Origin: Chamaelirium japonicum
Taxonomy: Eukaryota > Streptophyta > Magnoliopsida > Liliales > Melanthiaceae
Length of the DNA: 64,000 bases
Direction: 5' to 3'
Assembly: GCA_947650365.1 (NCBI GenBank)
Contig: OX393550.1
Location: forward strand, 120,840,374-120,904,373
The position numbers and the translations under genes were made by a program. The notes under the pieces are model-generated. The model was not told the origin of the DNA. It was given only the letters and a program-made list of their open reading frames with translations, and did not search any database. Of this stretch, positions 36,401 through 47,830 are shown piece by piece (the stretch's first letter is position 1; the number at the start of each line of letters is the position of its first letter).

Positions 36401-37443
36401 GTCTTATTATTCGAAAAACTAAGATTAACGTCTCCAATAGATTCAGCAGCAGCCACGGCCTCAGTTCCCATGCTCAAGGTCACCTCTCCATCAAGCAATC
36501 TTCTGCTTTCCCGAAACCCCTGAAGAGAGTTACATGCATGGTTAGTGGATCCAGAATCCACAATCCAACTAGCAAAAGTACTATTACTTGAAAGAAATGA
36601 TTCAACAACTAAGAGTTGTAGATTACCTTCACCAGCATTCTGAGGCTTCTTGCAGTCCTTCTTCCAATGACCTTTCTGGCCACACCGGAAGCACTTCGTG
36701 CTCGGTTTTTTTGATTCTCCAGACCCAGAGGCCCCAGCAGAGTCCTGCACAGGCAATGACTTAGGTTTCCTTTTATGTTTCTTGCCTTGAGGTTTACCAG
36801 GCTTCTTAAAGGATCTACGTTGCACATGAAGTGCTTCGCCCTTCTGCTTGAAGCCATCTTCAGCTGCCTGGAGAGCTCCCAGAAGCTCTGCATTCGTCAT
36901 AGCCAACTTGTTCAAATTAAAGTTGGTGACAAAGCCTTCAAAGGCTCCAGACAGTGACGAGAGGAAGATGTCTGTCATCACCTCGCCTTCTAGCACAATG
37001 TCCATGGTAGCTAGTTCGTTCTGGAACCCAAACATTTTCATCATGTGTTCCTGAACCAGCGTACCATTGGACATCTTAGTGCCAACGAGTTTCTTGATGG
37101 TAAGGTATCGCGTAACGCGATTGTGACCTTCAAACATCTCCTTCAGATACAACATCATGTCAGAAGCGTCGGGCATCTCCTCGACTTGCTTCTGCAGAGT
37201 TGTTTGCAAGGATGCTATAATATAGCATTTACATATTTCATTAGATTCCTTCCAGTCAGTGAATGCCTTTAACTGTGCCTCTGTGGCATTGGGTCCTGGC
37301 AAATCTGGCTCAGGGTCATTCAGGGCGGTCATATGTTTACCAATCCTTAGGACCAGGTATAGGTTGCGCTTCCAGTCCTCATAGTTGGGACCGGTAAGTT
37401 TGTGGTCATTTAGGATAGCGGACAGGGGGTCTACCTTTGTCAT
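33477..37443 (-). pseudogene. Copia gag-pol region (fossil, nearly whole)
   Basis: Read from 37443 leftwards: a gag domain ([38 protein letters not shown]), a CCHC zinc knuckle ([14 protein letters not shown]) near 36.69 kb, an aspartic protease ([13 protein letters not shown]) near 36.57 kb, the pre-integrase His/Cys stretch ([23 protein letters not shown]), an integrase core ([38 protein letters not shown]), reverse transcriptase ([36 protein letters not shown]) and RNase H (YTDSDF, TEAEYVAACEA, CDNSRAVAQAKEP, ending near DPFTKAIP). The length of about 1,320 codons is normal for Copia. The coding frame has about one break. Confidence 0.93.
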
Positions 37444-39175
37444 CTGAAAATAAAGATTGAATAATGAGTATGCATAAAAACTTATTTTATGGATTTTTAA
37501 AACAAGCTAATTATATCCATATGTCAACGCTACCCTCAAGCGAAGTCATTACCATGGATTAATTAACCATGTATGTAAGATCTCGGAATCGACTGTACCT
37601 GCCCTAGGGGGCATCATACAGCGTCAATCCGCTTACACAGGCCTTTTCCTTGACCCTATCCAAATCTGCCAACTAAGGGCTGTGATGGACCATGGTTATC
37701 TTTCGGCCAGTATCACGTGATCACCGTTGTCTTCGCAACGAATACCTCACGTGTACTTAGGATGCTTACCCACGAGCCTAAGCAATTACGACACGGGAGT
37801 TCATGCGGCCCCCACTAGGGTGGGATGAAAAGCCCTTCTCTCCTGGCCTCGTAATCGCCATATCCTTAGGGAGGTCATTAAGTAATTTGGCATGGAAACA
37901 CACAGCTCCCACCCTAGGGGGTGTGAAGTTATGCATCCCCACCCAAACACAAAACGACTGGCCGTGGAGGCCAGAGGATCTCTAAAAGTCCTCTCTTGCA
38001 TCCCTTATTATATATGAGGGTTATTTTGCGAGTATGAATTTATGCAAATGCAAAGGTAGCGACCTCCTAAATACTAGACCCTGGTCACACCATACTTCCA
38101 CTAGCGTTCAAACCCTTCGCCTAGCATTAATCACTCTCGGAATATCATAGTCCCTGCCTCAAGTGGATTTCTCCATTCAAGGGTCACATTACATATTCCA
38201 AGAATATCGATGCTTTGCAAAATTGGTTATCACGCTAATGCTCTGGAGCTAATTCTAGAGTCAGACTCACTGGAAAGGACTCCCACTAGTTATGGCGCCT
38301 TGATTATAGATTTGACAATTGATGTTCAATGGATCTCCATCTCATCTTTGATTTTGATGCTGGCCAAATAGGCACACCCGACTAATCGGGTGTTGACCTA
38401 ATGGTGGCATAACCATATGTGATGGGATCCCACTAACATCAAAAGTCAACTAAATAATAAGCGTCATCTAGCGGGATCCTATCCTCAAACATTCGCTTGG
38501 ACCGGAGGGGAAAGGCATCCCTCTGAAAACAGATAATCATATTATCTCATCGGGGTTCGATATGAAGCATAAAGAACTAATTAAAGAAAGCAACCATTAA
38601 AACTGAATTAAGTTCAGGGTCTGACCCCTGAACCTAATTAGCACAGCGCAGGCCTCTAGCTTTCTTCGCAAGGTTCCTCGGTCCGGCTCCTTCGTCGCGC
38701 TCGTGAACACTTTGCCAGATCGCCTTCATCCTCCAGGGTTCCGCTTTCGCTCCCGATGGTGGATTTCTTTGGCACAATTTTCTTCTCGATCTGTAACCAA
38801 AAAAGTCTAGTACGCTTCGAGCAAGTGCTCGCTCATACATAATTTCCTAGAAAGAAGAGAAAACACACCTAGAAAAAGGCCATGGGAAACCGAGGATGGT
38901 CAACCCCCATCACTCGCCCAATCTAAGGCTCAATTACATATCCACACACAGAAAGCAAATCCAGAAAATTGCTAACTCGGGGTCCGACCCCCCGTAGCAA
39001 GCACAAACCATAGATCTAGATTTTTTATAGCGGCGCCCTGCAAGAATGATTAATAGAACAAGCACAATCTATACTTATGCATGATCTAAGCATAAGAACC
39101 CCGATGATCTCATGCATTCATCATGCGCACACATGTTGGTTTCATGAAAAAACATGAAACGCAAACCACTAATGC
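37444..39175 (-). other. Copia leader between primer site and gag
   Basis: About 1.7 kb of sequence upstream of gag in the element's sense. No convincing coding sequence is seen; short open frames here (for example around 38634-38840) resemble no known domain. A long untranslated leader is usual in the Angela/Tork group. Confidence 0.6.
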
Positions 39176-39188
39176 GGCTCTGATACCA
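39176..39188 (-). other. Copia primer binding site, tRNA-iMet
   Basis: The minus strand reads TGGTATCAGAGCC two bases from the 5' LTR end. This is the standard complement of the initiator methionine tRNA 3' end used by plant Copia elements, and it fixes the element's orientation. Confidence 0.95.
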
Positions 39189-39190
39189 AT

Positions 39191-41324
39191 TGTTGGAAGT
39201 TAATCCGGGTCAGAGGCTCGCAGCGGAAGCGATTTGGCGGTCGAAAGACCGTTCATGGTGCACGTTACACTATTTAAACTTTTCATAGAAACTAATCTAC
39301 ATAAGTGTGCATGTGTATGCACGAGAATCGAAAACCCCTAACGGCAATCTAGCGTAATGATTAACTAGCATGGATGCAAATCATAATGCTCGCTAGATCT
39401 ACATGTTAGATTACAGAAACCTCTCGTACGGATCTTTTAACCGCGGAGAATTGTCTTCTTTGTCGATGGAGACGGAAGATCGTTCGTGAAGATGCCGACG
39501 GTACGAATGGAGATGTTGCCTTCTTGTTCACCCGATCTCACACGATGCACGGAATGTCGCTCTCGGATCTCTGAGTGCCTCCGAAGAACGACCCTTCTCC
39601 TTCTTCAGAACTCCACGCGAGGAAGACGAAGTAGCAAGCGGGAAACGGAGAGAGATTAGGGAGAGAACTAAAGAGATTAGAGAGAGAGGGGGTTCGGTTT
39701 TTTTTGACTCATGGGGCCGGCGCCCATAGGTCCTTTTATAGGGCCGGCCAACCCCCTTGGATAAGGATCCAAGGGGATAATGACCCCCCATGATTATCTC
39801 TCCATTATCTCCTTTTTATCTCTCCGCTTATTTATCCGTTTTCCCACTTTTTAGGGCTCGATCTTAACCGTTTTTATCGCCCCATCCCTATCTATATGGC
39901 CGGCCCTATAGATGAGGGATTCTTATCCCTACATCATAGGGCCGGCCCTAGCAAGGTGTCCCACCACTAGGGTCAGCCAACAGTGAGGTCCGGCAGAGTG
40001 AGGTTTTTACCAAAATGCCCCGACGCCTCATTTTGACCATTTCTAGCGTGCGATACCTAGCGGCCACTTCTTAAGTGATCTTTACTAGTTACCTACTATT
40101 AACTAAGGCCACCGGAGGGTGCCTCTAGCAAAGTCAACTAGTCAACTCGCAAAATACCCCGGTGCATCACACCTATGCAGCGAAGTTCACTTATGGCTAG
40201 GGATTACTACATGCGACTCTGCACTAGTCTCGGGCTCAACCCTTAGTACTCGTATGTAGTTATGCATCTACCGTGCTCTAGTGCCAAGCACAGACGGAGC
40301 GTATACTTCTTTCTTCCTCATGCTTATGGTGTTCCGAGGAGACGGTTCAAGAACCGTACATAATGTTGATAAGGTGGAACCATCAGGGACCGGGGTTCAT
40401 GGCTTCCAACTCAAGCTCGATCGACACACTACCCGAGTGTACCATCGATCTTCTGAGCTCGAGTTAACCTGCGTAGCCACCCAGAGTGCGACGCAGGCTG
40501 CACTCCAATTCACCCAGACTTACTATGTTCTCCATCATACCCCTGCTCTCCGCTTAGTAGTGGTAAACCCGCTGTCCCTCCACTTGATGCCATGATTCAC
40601 TTCGAGCGGTGAAGACTACCGTCAGACTTGAATGATCATATGACTTGGTTCCTTCCAGGTTGACCTATACATCGTACCTATGATTACCCCGTCGAGTAAT
40701 CGAACCCGGTCAACAGTCAAACTGATGACCACCAGGCCTGGGTTTGGTACAGTGTAAGTCACACCAAGGAACGCACCTCCCATCAGGGGTGTGGATGGCC
40801 TGCAGGAGTGACACGCTAATGCAACGCCAGCTGGGTAACCCAGTACACCGTGGTTTTGGATCACTGCATATGGATCCTCACACATTGGTGCGCCAAAGCA
40901 CCACGCAACTGGTTAGTCCATCAGACGTGGTTCCTCAGGGTTTAGGACCGTTTTACCCAAAGCAGAAACACGGCTTAGTGTACCAGTGTCTGCTCACTGA
41001 TCTGTACACCGTGTTAGTTCCGTTCAGCCACAGACACTGTGCCTGGTGATGACCATGGTGAAGACATCCCATGTACTGTCATCGCCAACAGCTTACCATG
41101 ATGAGGTGACCAACCTGATCATAGCTGCGAACTTATTTAGGTTATATGGGACCAATCCACTTAGTCTTCAACTCAGTGGACTACCATATAACCATGGCTC
41201 TCTGTTCCCTAAAGAACACGTAACTATGTTACGCACCTATATGCATCTCATATATTAATAACTATCAATCTTTATTAGACCAAAACATAAAGTTTTACAA
41301 GCTTAGAACACATCAATCCCAACA
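39191..41324 (-). repeat. Copia 5' LTR
   Basis: 2,134 bp, the same length as its partner at 31329-33462 and about 98% alike by eye. It lies next to the primer site, so it is the promoter LTR in the minus-strand element. Differences from its partner are mostly transitions. Confidence 0.95.
39734..39740 (-). promoter_or_regulatory. TATA box in Copia 5' LTR
   Basis: Minus-strand CCTATAAAAGG, about 1.58 kb from the outer LTR edge and 545 bp from the primer-site side. This gives a long U3 and an R-U5 of roughly 0.5 kb. It is the likely core promoter of the Copia element. Confidence 0.6.
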
Positions 41325-41329
41325 GCAGG
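41325..41329. repeat. Target-site duplication GCAGG, right of Copia
   Basis: Pairs with 31324-31328. Confidence 0.95.
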
Positions 41330-42211
41330 GGCAGCCGCGGAGGTCGAGCCGGCGCGGCGGGAGACTGCCTCTTTCTTGCGCATCACCTTCTGACGGGTGG
41401 TGATGACGCCAGTCCGGAGATCCTTCCACAGGAAGGAGAAGTCCGGCGGGAGGACCTTTTCGAGGGTTCGACCCCCGAGGAAGTGCAGGATCGCCTCGTC
41501 GAGCGATCTCTCTCGGGCGGCGGTGATGCACTTCTTCCCCTTTGCTCGGTATTCTGCGATCTCCTTGAAGACGGGAAGGGGCGGCCTACCGGGAAGAGAC
41601 GGGACGCCTAGGCAAGGACCCCGCCACTCGCCCTCGACGACGAACGGGTACTGTTTCCAGTACCTGTCCTTGTTCTCCACGGCGGAGAACGGGAGCAGCT
41701 CGCCAGTGCAGCCAGTAAGGTAAAACTGGCCGCAGTCCACCTCACTGAAGGCGGTCCCCGGCTTGAGGAACCACTTCTTCAGGAGGTAGGCGAGGGGGAT
41801 CCTCACGTTGAGGGCTTCCTCAATTCGAGAAAGCCCGTAGAGGATCCCCCACGAGTTTCCTGGAAGCTGAGCAGGGCATAAGACCGCCAGTTCCAGTAGC
41901 TCACTGGCAAGGTGGTTCAGGGGTAGCCTGAGCCCTAACCAAATTTGACCCACGGAGACCGCTGTGCCGGAGAGCGGTCTCCCCGAGTGTGGAAAGGGCA
42001 GGATGGCGAGCTCCTGAGGGATGTTCGCCACGGAGCGAAGGCTAGCAGGGACCGGCGCGCCGCTGATATCGTTGAACCAGACGACGGCGGGCTCCCTTGA
42101 GGGAACCTCCTCGGTGCCAGGTTCGCGCACCGAAATGGGGGCAACATTGAGAGGTTCCCCCTGGGAGGATGCAGCAGCAGCAGCAGAAGAGGAAGCAGCA
42201 GCCGAAGCCAT
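41325..42211 (-). pseudogene. Gypsy antisense gene, proximal part: PF04195-like domain (fossil)
   Basis: Starts at ATGGCT (A at 42211, a good plant initiation context) and is open to the Copia boundary. After an Ala/Ser-rich leader (residues 1-20) it has a domain at about 70-260 with the order expected of the plant 'putative gypsy type transposon' family, PF04195. Key stretches are GLRLPLNHLASELLEL, CPAQLPGNSWGILYGL, FYLTGCTGELLPF, YWKQYPFVVEGEW and ILHFLGGRTLEKVLPPDF. These proteins are encoded antisense to gag-pol in Tat-group elements; their role is not known. The Copia insertion cuts the gene and puts its remainder at 29285-31328. A TATA box lies about 110 bp upstream. The family call is from memory of conserved motifs. 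Confidence 0.75.
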
Positions 42212-42318
42212 GGAAGCAAAGAAGGTCTAGGGCGAGCTGAAAGCGTCTAAGGCGAGCTGAAAGCGAAGTGAGAAGGGAGAGCTGTTTTCACGCAGCGGTG
42301 AAAATCGCCCCCCATCCC

Positions 42319-42329
42319 CTATTTATAGA
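42319..42329 (-). promoter_or_regulatory. TATA box of the Gypsy antisense gene
   Basis: The minus strand reads GTCTATAAATAGGGG, a near-ideal plant TATA box, about 110 bp before the antisense ATG. This leaves a 5' UTR of roughly 80 bp. Two near-identical AGGCGAGCTGAAAGCG-type copies lie in that leader region (42229-42256, plus-strand sense). Confidence 0.65.
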
Positions 42330-42636
42330 CGGGTGAGAGGCAGGTGAATCGGGCCGCAGTTAATACTCGAGTGCGCCCAACGAGGCGACACGCCGACGGT
42401 TGAAGCGACAGCTCATCTTTCTCAAATCAGGAAGTGCCACGTGGGCCACGCGTGTAAAGGGCTGCGCCGGCGCCGGCATTGTCTTTTGCTGACAGAGAAA
42501 GGAGCAAATGAGAAAGAGACACGTGTCTCGCGCCAATCGGGATCTCATGATGAGATTCATTGTATCGACATCGAGCCTTGCACCGCATTTAAGATGAAGC
42601 GACCGTTGGAGATTTGGAGCGATACCCAAGCCGCAA
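42330..42636. other. Upstream region of the antisense gene
   Basis: Non-coding, GC-rich. It contains a palindromic GCGCCGGCGC-like stretch near 42465 and two CACGTG/CACGTGT-type E-box/G-box-like words (about 42437 and 42520). It may carry promoter elements of the antisense gene, but this is only motif-level evidence. Confidence 0.35.
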
Positions 42637-42975
42637 GATCGCCTGCGGCTGGTGCCCGAAGCTCGCCCGAGGCAGACCCTGACCGCGTGTGATGAGCTCG
42701 CACCGGAAAGAGATCGCTCGTGGCTGACGCTCCCGGCCCGCCCAGCGTTTGTGAAATACTGGGAGTCAAAACTCTCGACGCAGATCGCCTACGGCTGGTG
42801 CCCGCAGCTCGCCCGAGGCAGACCCTGACCGCGTGTGATGAGCTCACGCCGGAAGGAGATCGCTCGTGGCAAACGCTCCCGTCTCGCCCAGCGTTTGTGA
42901 AATACTGGCAGTTAAAACTCTCGGCGCAGACCGCCCACGGCAGGTGCCCGCAGCCCACAAGGTGGAGGTCGCCAA
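42637..42975. repeat. 146-bp tandem repeat before Gypsy 3' LTR
   Basis: GATCGCCTGCGGCTGGTGCCC starts at 42637; close copies start at 42783 and 42929, giving an exact period of 146 bp and about 2.3 copies. Each carries CGCCCAGCGTTTGTGAAATA or its relative. It lies upstream of the antisense TATA box, so it could act as a repeated promoter or enhancer module. Confidence 0.85.
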
Positions 42976-43053
42976 CGACTGGCGCTCCCAATTTGACCGG
43001 CATACGCAATAAGACTCCTGAGCAAGCGTCAAAGTCTCCTTGGCCGCTCCCTT

Positions 43054-43065
43054 AGAAGGGGGTAA
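43054..43065 (+). other. Gypsy polypurine tract
   Basis: AGAAGGGGGTAA lies directly before the 3' LTR start TGTTGGGGG, the expected place for the plus-strand primer. Confidence 0.8.
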
Positions 43066-44087
43066 TGTTGGGGGTAGTTGAAATCCTCCCAGGAGTTCGC
43101 CCCCCCCCCCCCCCCCCCCCCCCCCCGTGCTCACCAAATCATCTTGACAGGGAGTGAGATCCACATTGGGCTGAAGGAGCTTAGGCTAGGAGCTCACTCA
43201 GAAGCTCGCCAAGCTCGCTCAGGAGCTCGCCTAAGCTCGCACAGGAGCTCGGCTAACCTCGCCCAAGCTCGCTCAAGAGCTCGCCTAAGCTCGTGCAGGA
43301 GTTCGCCGAGATCGCACAGGAGCTCGCCGAGATCGCACAGGAGCTCGCTGATAGTGGCAGCGGGAGTTAGACCGTCATGCATGCAAGGGTATAGGCATCA
43401 GAGACGCCCCTAGCTCGCTCAGGAGCTCGCCCAAGCTCGCTCAGGATCTCGCCCAAGCTCGCCCAGACCCCTGTTTACCGAAGAGGTTGCTCCCGCGAGG
43501 TCCGACTCTTGATAAATATGGGCGAAAGGAAGTAGCCACGGAGGGCGAGCTCGCCTTTGCTTCCCCCCTGAGGTCGCCCACTGTAGAGCAACATAAAGGC
43601 TGCCAGGTGTCGAAACCCCGCGGAAGCTACGTGGACAAACGTGGTCCACAGAAGCCCGCTCAAGTCAGTTCGAGACCTCCCAGACTTGAACATTCCAGAA
43701 TAGCCACCTGGCAGCGACAAGAAAGATGCTCTCCCCCACTCAAACCGCCTGGCAGGCTCGGCGATAAAGAATGTCAGGGGCGCGAGTACCAAGGACTGTC
43801 AGAGACCCACGCGAGCCAGAACGTGGGGGTCTAGAAGGCTCTGGAAAGAATCTCCACGTGTCGGGCAACGGTAGGTCGCCGATGTCTATAAATGCTCACC
43901 CCCAGGCTCCAGAGTACAGGTTCGAAACCCTTTTCCCTTCCACTTTTGTCTACTACAGCTCGCCGTTGTGCACCTAAGACTGACTTGAGCGTCGGAGGGT
44001 CTGCGCTCCTAAGGGAGCCAGCCGTTCTTACGCTTTTTCTTTGTCTTGCAGGTAGATCGCACGGACCAGCGAAAAATCCCCAGAACA
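43066..44087 (+). repeat. Gypsy 3' LTR
   Basis: 1,022 bp, from TGTTGGGGG to CAGAACA. It is about 97% like the 5' LTR by eye. The C tract is longer here (about 27 bases, 43100-43126) than in the 5' LTR (about 21). A TATA box lies at 43887-43893. Confidence 0.93.
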
Positions 44088-44092
44088 GATCG
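44088..44092. repeat. Target-site duplication GATCG, right
   Basis: Pairs with 23440-23444. The satellite continues from here in the same orientation and phase. Confidence 0.85.
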
Positions 44093-45356
44093 TACGAATG
44101 AATTAGAATAGATCGTACAAAGGAATTAAAATGGATCGTACGAATGAATTAGAATGGATCGTACGAATGAATTAGAATGGATCGTACGAATGAATTAGAT
44201 TGGATCGTATTAATGAATTAGAATGGATCGTACGAATGAATTAGAATGGATACATTCGTGCGAATGAATTAGAATGGATCGTATGAATGAATTAGAATGG
44301 ATCGTACGAATGAATTAGAATGGATCGTACGAATGAATTAGATTGGATCGTACGAATGAAATAGAATGGATCATACGAATGAGTAAGAATGGATCGTATG
44401 AATGAATTAGATTGGATCGTATGAATGAATTAGAATAGATCGTGCGAATGAATTAGAATGGATCATACGAATAAATTAGAATGGATCGTACGAATGAATT
44501 AGAATAGATACATTCGTGCAAAAGAATTAGAATGGATTGTGTGAATGAATTAGAATGGATCGTGCGAATGAATTAGAATGGATTATACGAATGAATTAGA
44601 ATGGATCATACGAATGAGTAATAATGGATCGTATGAATGAATTAGATTGGATCGTATGAATGAATTAGAATGGATCGTGCGAATGAATTAGAATGGATCA
44701 TACGAATGAATTAGAATGGATCGTACGAATGAATTAGAATGGATACATTCGTGCAAAAGAATTAGAATGGATTGTATGAATGAATTAGAATGGATCGTGC
44801 GAATGAATTAGAATGGATCGTATGAATGAATTAGAATGGATACATTTGTGCGAATGAATTAGAGTACGATCCATTCTTACTCATTCGTATGATCCATTCT
44901 AATTCATTCGTACGAATGTATCCACTCTAAATCATTCGTACGATCCATTCTAATTCATTCGCGCGATCCATTCTAATTCATTCGTATGATCCATTCAATT
45001 TCATTCGTACGATCCATTCTAATTCATTCGCACAATCTATTCTAATTCATTCGTACGATCCATTCTAATTCATTCGCATGATCTGTTCTAATTCATTAGC
45101 ACGATCCATTCTAATTCATTCATACGATCCATTCTAATTCATTCGCACGATCCATTCTAATTCATTCATACGATCCATTCTAATTCATTCGTACGATCCA
45201 TTCTAATTCATTCGCACAATCTATTCTAATTCATTCGTACGATCCATTCTATTTCTTTTGTACGATTCATTCTTACTCATTCGTATGATCCATTCTAATT
45301 CATTCGCACGAATGTATCCATTCTAATTCATTCGTACGATCCATTCTAATTCCTTC
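44088..45356 (+). repeat. Satellite higher-order repeat, copy D, right piece
   Basis: Continuation of copy D after the Gypsy insertion: plus block to about 44865, then minus to the next CGTACGTA marker at 45357. It matches 20800-22061 of copy C in block order and size. Confidence 0.85.
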
Positions 45357-47830
45357 GTACGTATGAATGAATTAGAATGGATACATTCGTGCAAAAGAAT
45401 TAGAATGGATTGTATGAATGAAGTAGAATGGATCGTGCGAATGAATTAGAATGGATCGTACGAATGAATTAGAATGGATACATTCGAGCGAATGAATTAG
45501 AATGGATTGTACGAATGAATTAGAATGGATCGTACGAATGAATTAGAATGGATCGTACGAATGAATTAGAATAGATTGTGCGAATGAATTAGAATGGATC
45601 GTACGAATGAAATAGAATGTATCGTACGAATGAAATAGAATGGATACAAATGAATTAGAATAAATCGTGCGAATGAATTAGAATGGATCGTATGAATGAA
45701 ATAGAATGGATCGTATGAATTAGAATGGATCGTACGAAGGAATTAGAAAGGATCGTACGACTGAATTAGAATGGATCATACGACTGAATTAGAATGTATC
45801 GTACAAATGAAATAGAATGGATCATACGAATGAATTAGAATGGATCGTGCGAATGAATTAGAATGGATCGTACGAATGAATTAGAGTGGATACATTCATA
45901 CGAAGGAATTAGAATGGATCGTACGAATGAATTAGTATGGGTACATTCGTGCGAATGAATTAGAATGGATCGTATGAATGAATTAGAATAGATTGTACAA
46001 ATGAATTAGAATGGATCGTGCGAATGAATTAGAATGGATCGTACGAATGAATTAGAATAGATACATTCGTGCGTTCTAATTCATTCATACGATCAATTCT
46101 AATTCATTCGCGCGAATGTATCCATTCTAATTCATTCGTACGATCCATTCTAATTCCTTCGTACGATCCATTCTAATTCGTACGAAGGAATTAGAATGGA
46201 TCGTACGAAGGAATTAGAATGTACGATCTATTCTAATTCATTCGTACGATCCATTCTAATTCATTCGTATGATCCATTCTAATTCATTCGGACGAATGTA
46301 TCCAATCTAATTCATTCGTATGATCCATTCTAATTCATTCGTACAATCCATTCTATTTCATTCGTACGATCCATTCTTACTCATTCGTATGATCTATTCT
46401 AATTCATTCATACGATCCATTCTAATTCATTCATACGATCCATTCTAATTCATTCATACGATCCATTCTAATTCATTCGCATAATCTATTTTAATTCATT
46501 CATACGATCCATTCTAATTCATTCGCACGAATGTATCCATTCTAATTCATTTGTACGATCCATTCTAATTCTTTCGTACGATCCATTCTAATTCATTCAC
46601 ACAATCCATTCTAATTCATTCATACGATCCATTCTAATTCATTCATACGATCTATTCTAATTCTTTCGCACGAATGTATCCATTCTAATTCATTCGCACA
46701 AATGTATCCATTCTAATTCATTCGTACGATCCATTCTAATTCATTCGCTCGAATGTATCCATTCTAATTCATTCGTACGATCCATTCCGTGCGAATGAAT
46801 TAGAATGGATCATACGAATGAATTAGAATGGATCGTATGAATGAATTAGAATGGATCGTACAAAGGAATTAAAATAGATCGTACGAATGAATTAGAATGG
46901 ATCGTACAAATGAATTAGAATGGATCGTACGAATGAATTAGATTGGATCGTATTAATGAATTAGAATGGATCGTACGAATGAATTAGAATGGATACATTC
47001 GTGCGAATGAATTTGAATGGATCGTATGAATGAATTAGAATGGATCGTACGAATGAATTAGAATGGATCGTACGAATGAATTAGATTGGATCGTACGAAT
47101 GAAATAGAATGGATCATACGAATGAGTAAGAATGGATCGTATGAATGAATTAGATTGGATCGTATGAATGAATTAGAATGGATCGTGCGAATGAATTAGA
47201 ATGGATCGTACGAATAAATTAGAATGGATCGTATGAATGAATTAGAATGGATACATTCGTGCAAAAGAATTAGAATGGATTATACGAATGAATTAGAATG
47301 GATCGTGCGAATGAATTAGAATGGATCGTACGAATGAATTAGAATGGATCATACGAATGAGTAAGAATGGATCGTATGAATGAATTAGATTGGATCGTAT
47401 GAATGAATTAGAATGGATCGTGCGAATGAATTAGAATGGATCGTACGAATGAATTAGAATGGATCGTACGAATGAATTAGAATGGATGCATTCGTGCAAA
47501 AGAATTAGAATGGATTGTATGATTGAAGTAGAATGGATCGTGCGAATGAATTAGAATGGATCGTACGAATGAATTAGAATGGATACATTTGTGTGAATGA
47601 ATTAGAGTACGATCCATTCTTACTCATTCGTATGATCGATTCTAATTCATTCGTACGAATGTATCCACTCTTATTCATTCGTACGATCCATTCTAATTCA
47701 TTCGCGCGATCCATTCTAATTCATTCGTATGATCCATTCTGTTTCATTCGTACGATCCATTCTTACTCATTCGTACGATCCATTCTAATTAATTCGCACG
47801 AATGTATCCATTCTAATTCATTTGTACAAT
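45357..47830 (+). repeat. Satellite higher-order repeat, copy E
   Basis: Blocks: plus to about 46073, minus to 46180, short plus to 46222, minus to 46787, plus to 47610, then minus. It leads into the tail 47826-48650, which copies the tail after B. Confidence 0.85.

Larger units (their letters stand above)
31329..41324 (-). mobile_element. Ty1/Copia LTR retrotransposon, Angela/Tork-like, nearly whole
   Basis: A 9,996-bp element on the minus strand with two LTRs of 2,134 bp each, a 5-bp target duplication (GCAGG), an initiator-Met tRNA primer site and a purine tract. The order gag, protease, integrase, RT, RNase H is that of Copia. The large LTRs and gag type suggest the Angela/Tork side of the family; this lineage call is tentative. 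It is inserted in the antisense gene of the Gypsy element. It looks almost whole, with about one break in the coding frame. LTRs differ at about 45 of 2,134 sites by eye (2.1%), roughly 0.8 My at 1.3e-8, younger than its Gypsy host. Confidence 0.95.
23445..44087 (+). mobile_element. Ty3/Gypsy LTR retrotransposon, Tat-like, broken, with nested Copia
   Basis: A 20.6-kb interval with direct terminal repeats of about 1.02 kb, a primer site after the left LTR, a purine tract before the right LTR and a GATCG target duplication. About 10.0 kb of it is a nested Copia element. The parts recognised are gag, aspartic protease, a small piece of reverse transcriptase, integrase without chromodomain, a downstream tandem repeat, and an antisense coding region of PF04195 type. 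That antisense gene and the repeat-rich 3' region point to the Tat group. The element is a broken fossil with several breaks and an incomplete pol. The LTRs differ at about 32 sites in roughly 1.0 kb by eye (about 3%), or about 1.2 My at the commonly used grass rate of 1.3e-8; methylation could inflate this. Confidence 0.93.

Noticed and set aside
38634-38840. Small minus-strand frame in the Copia leader
   Set aside because: No recognisable domain and no supporting signals; left as part of the untranslated leader.
39176-39188. tRNA gene
   Set aside because: Only the 13-bp complement of the initiator-Met tRNA 3' end is present, as a primer site. No cloverleaf sequence around it.
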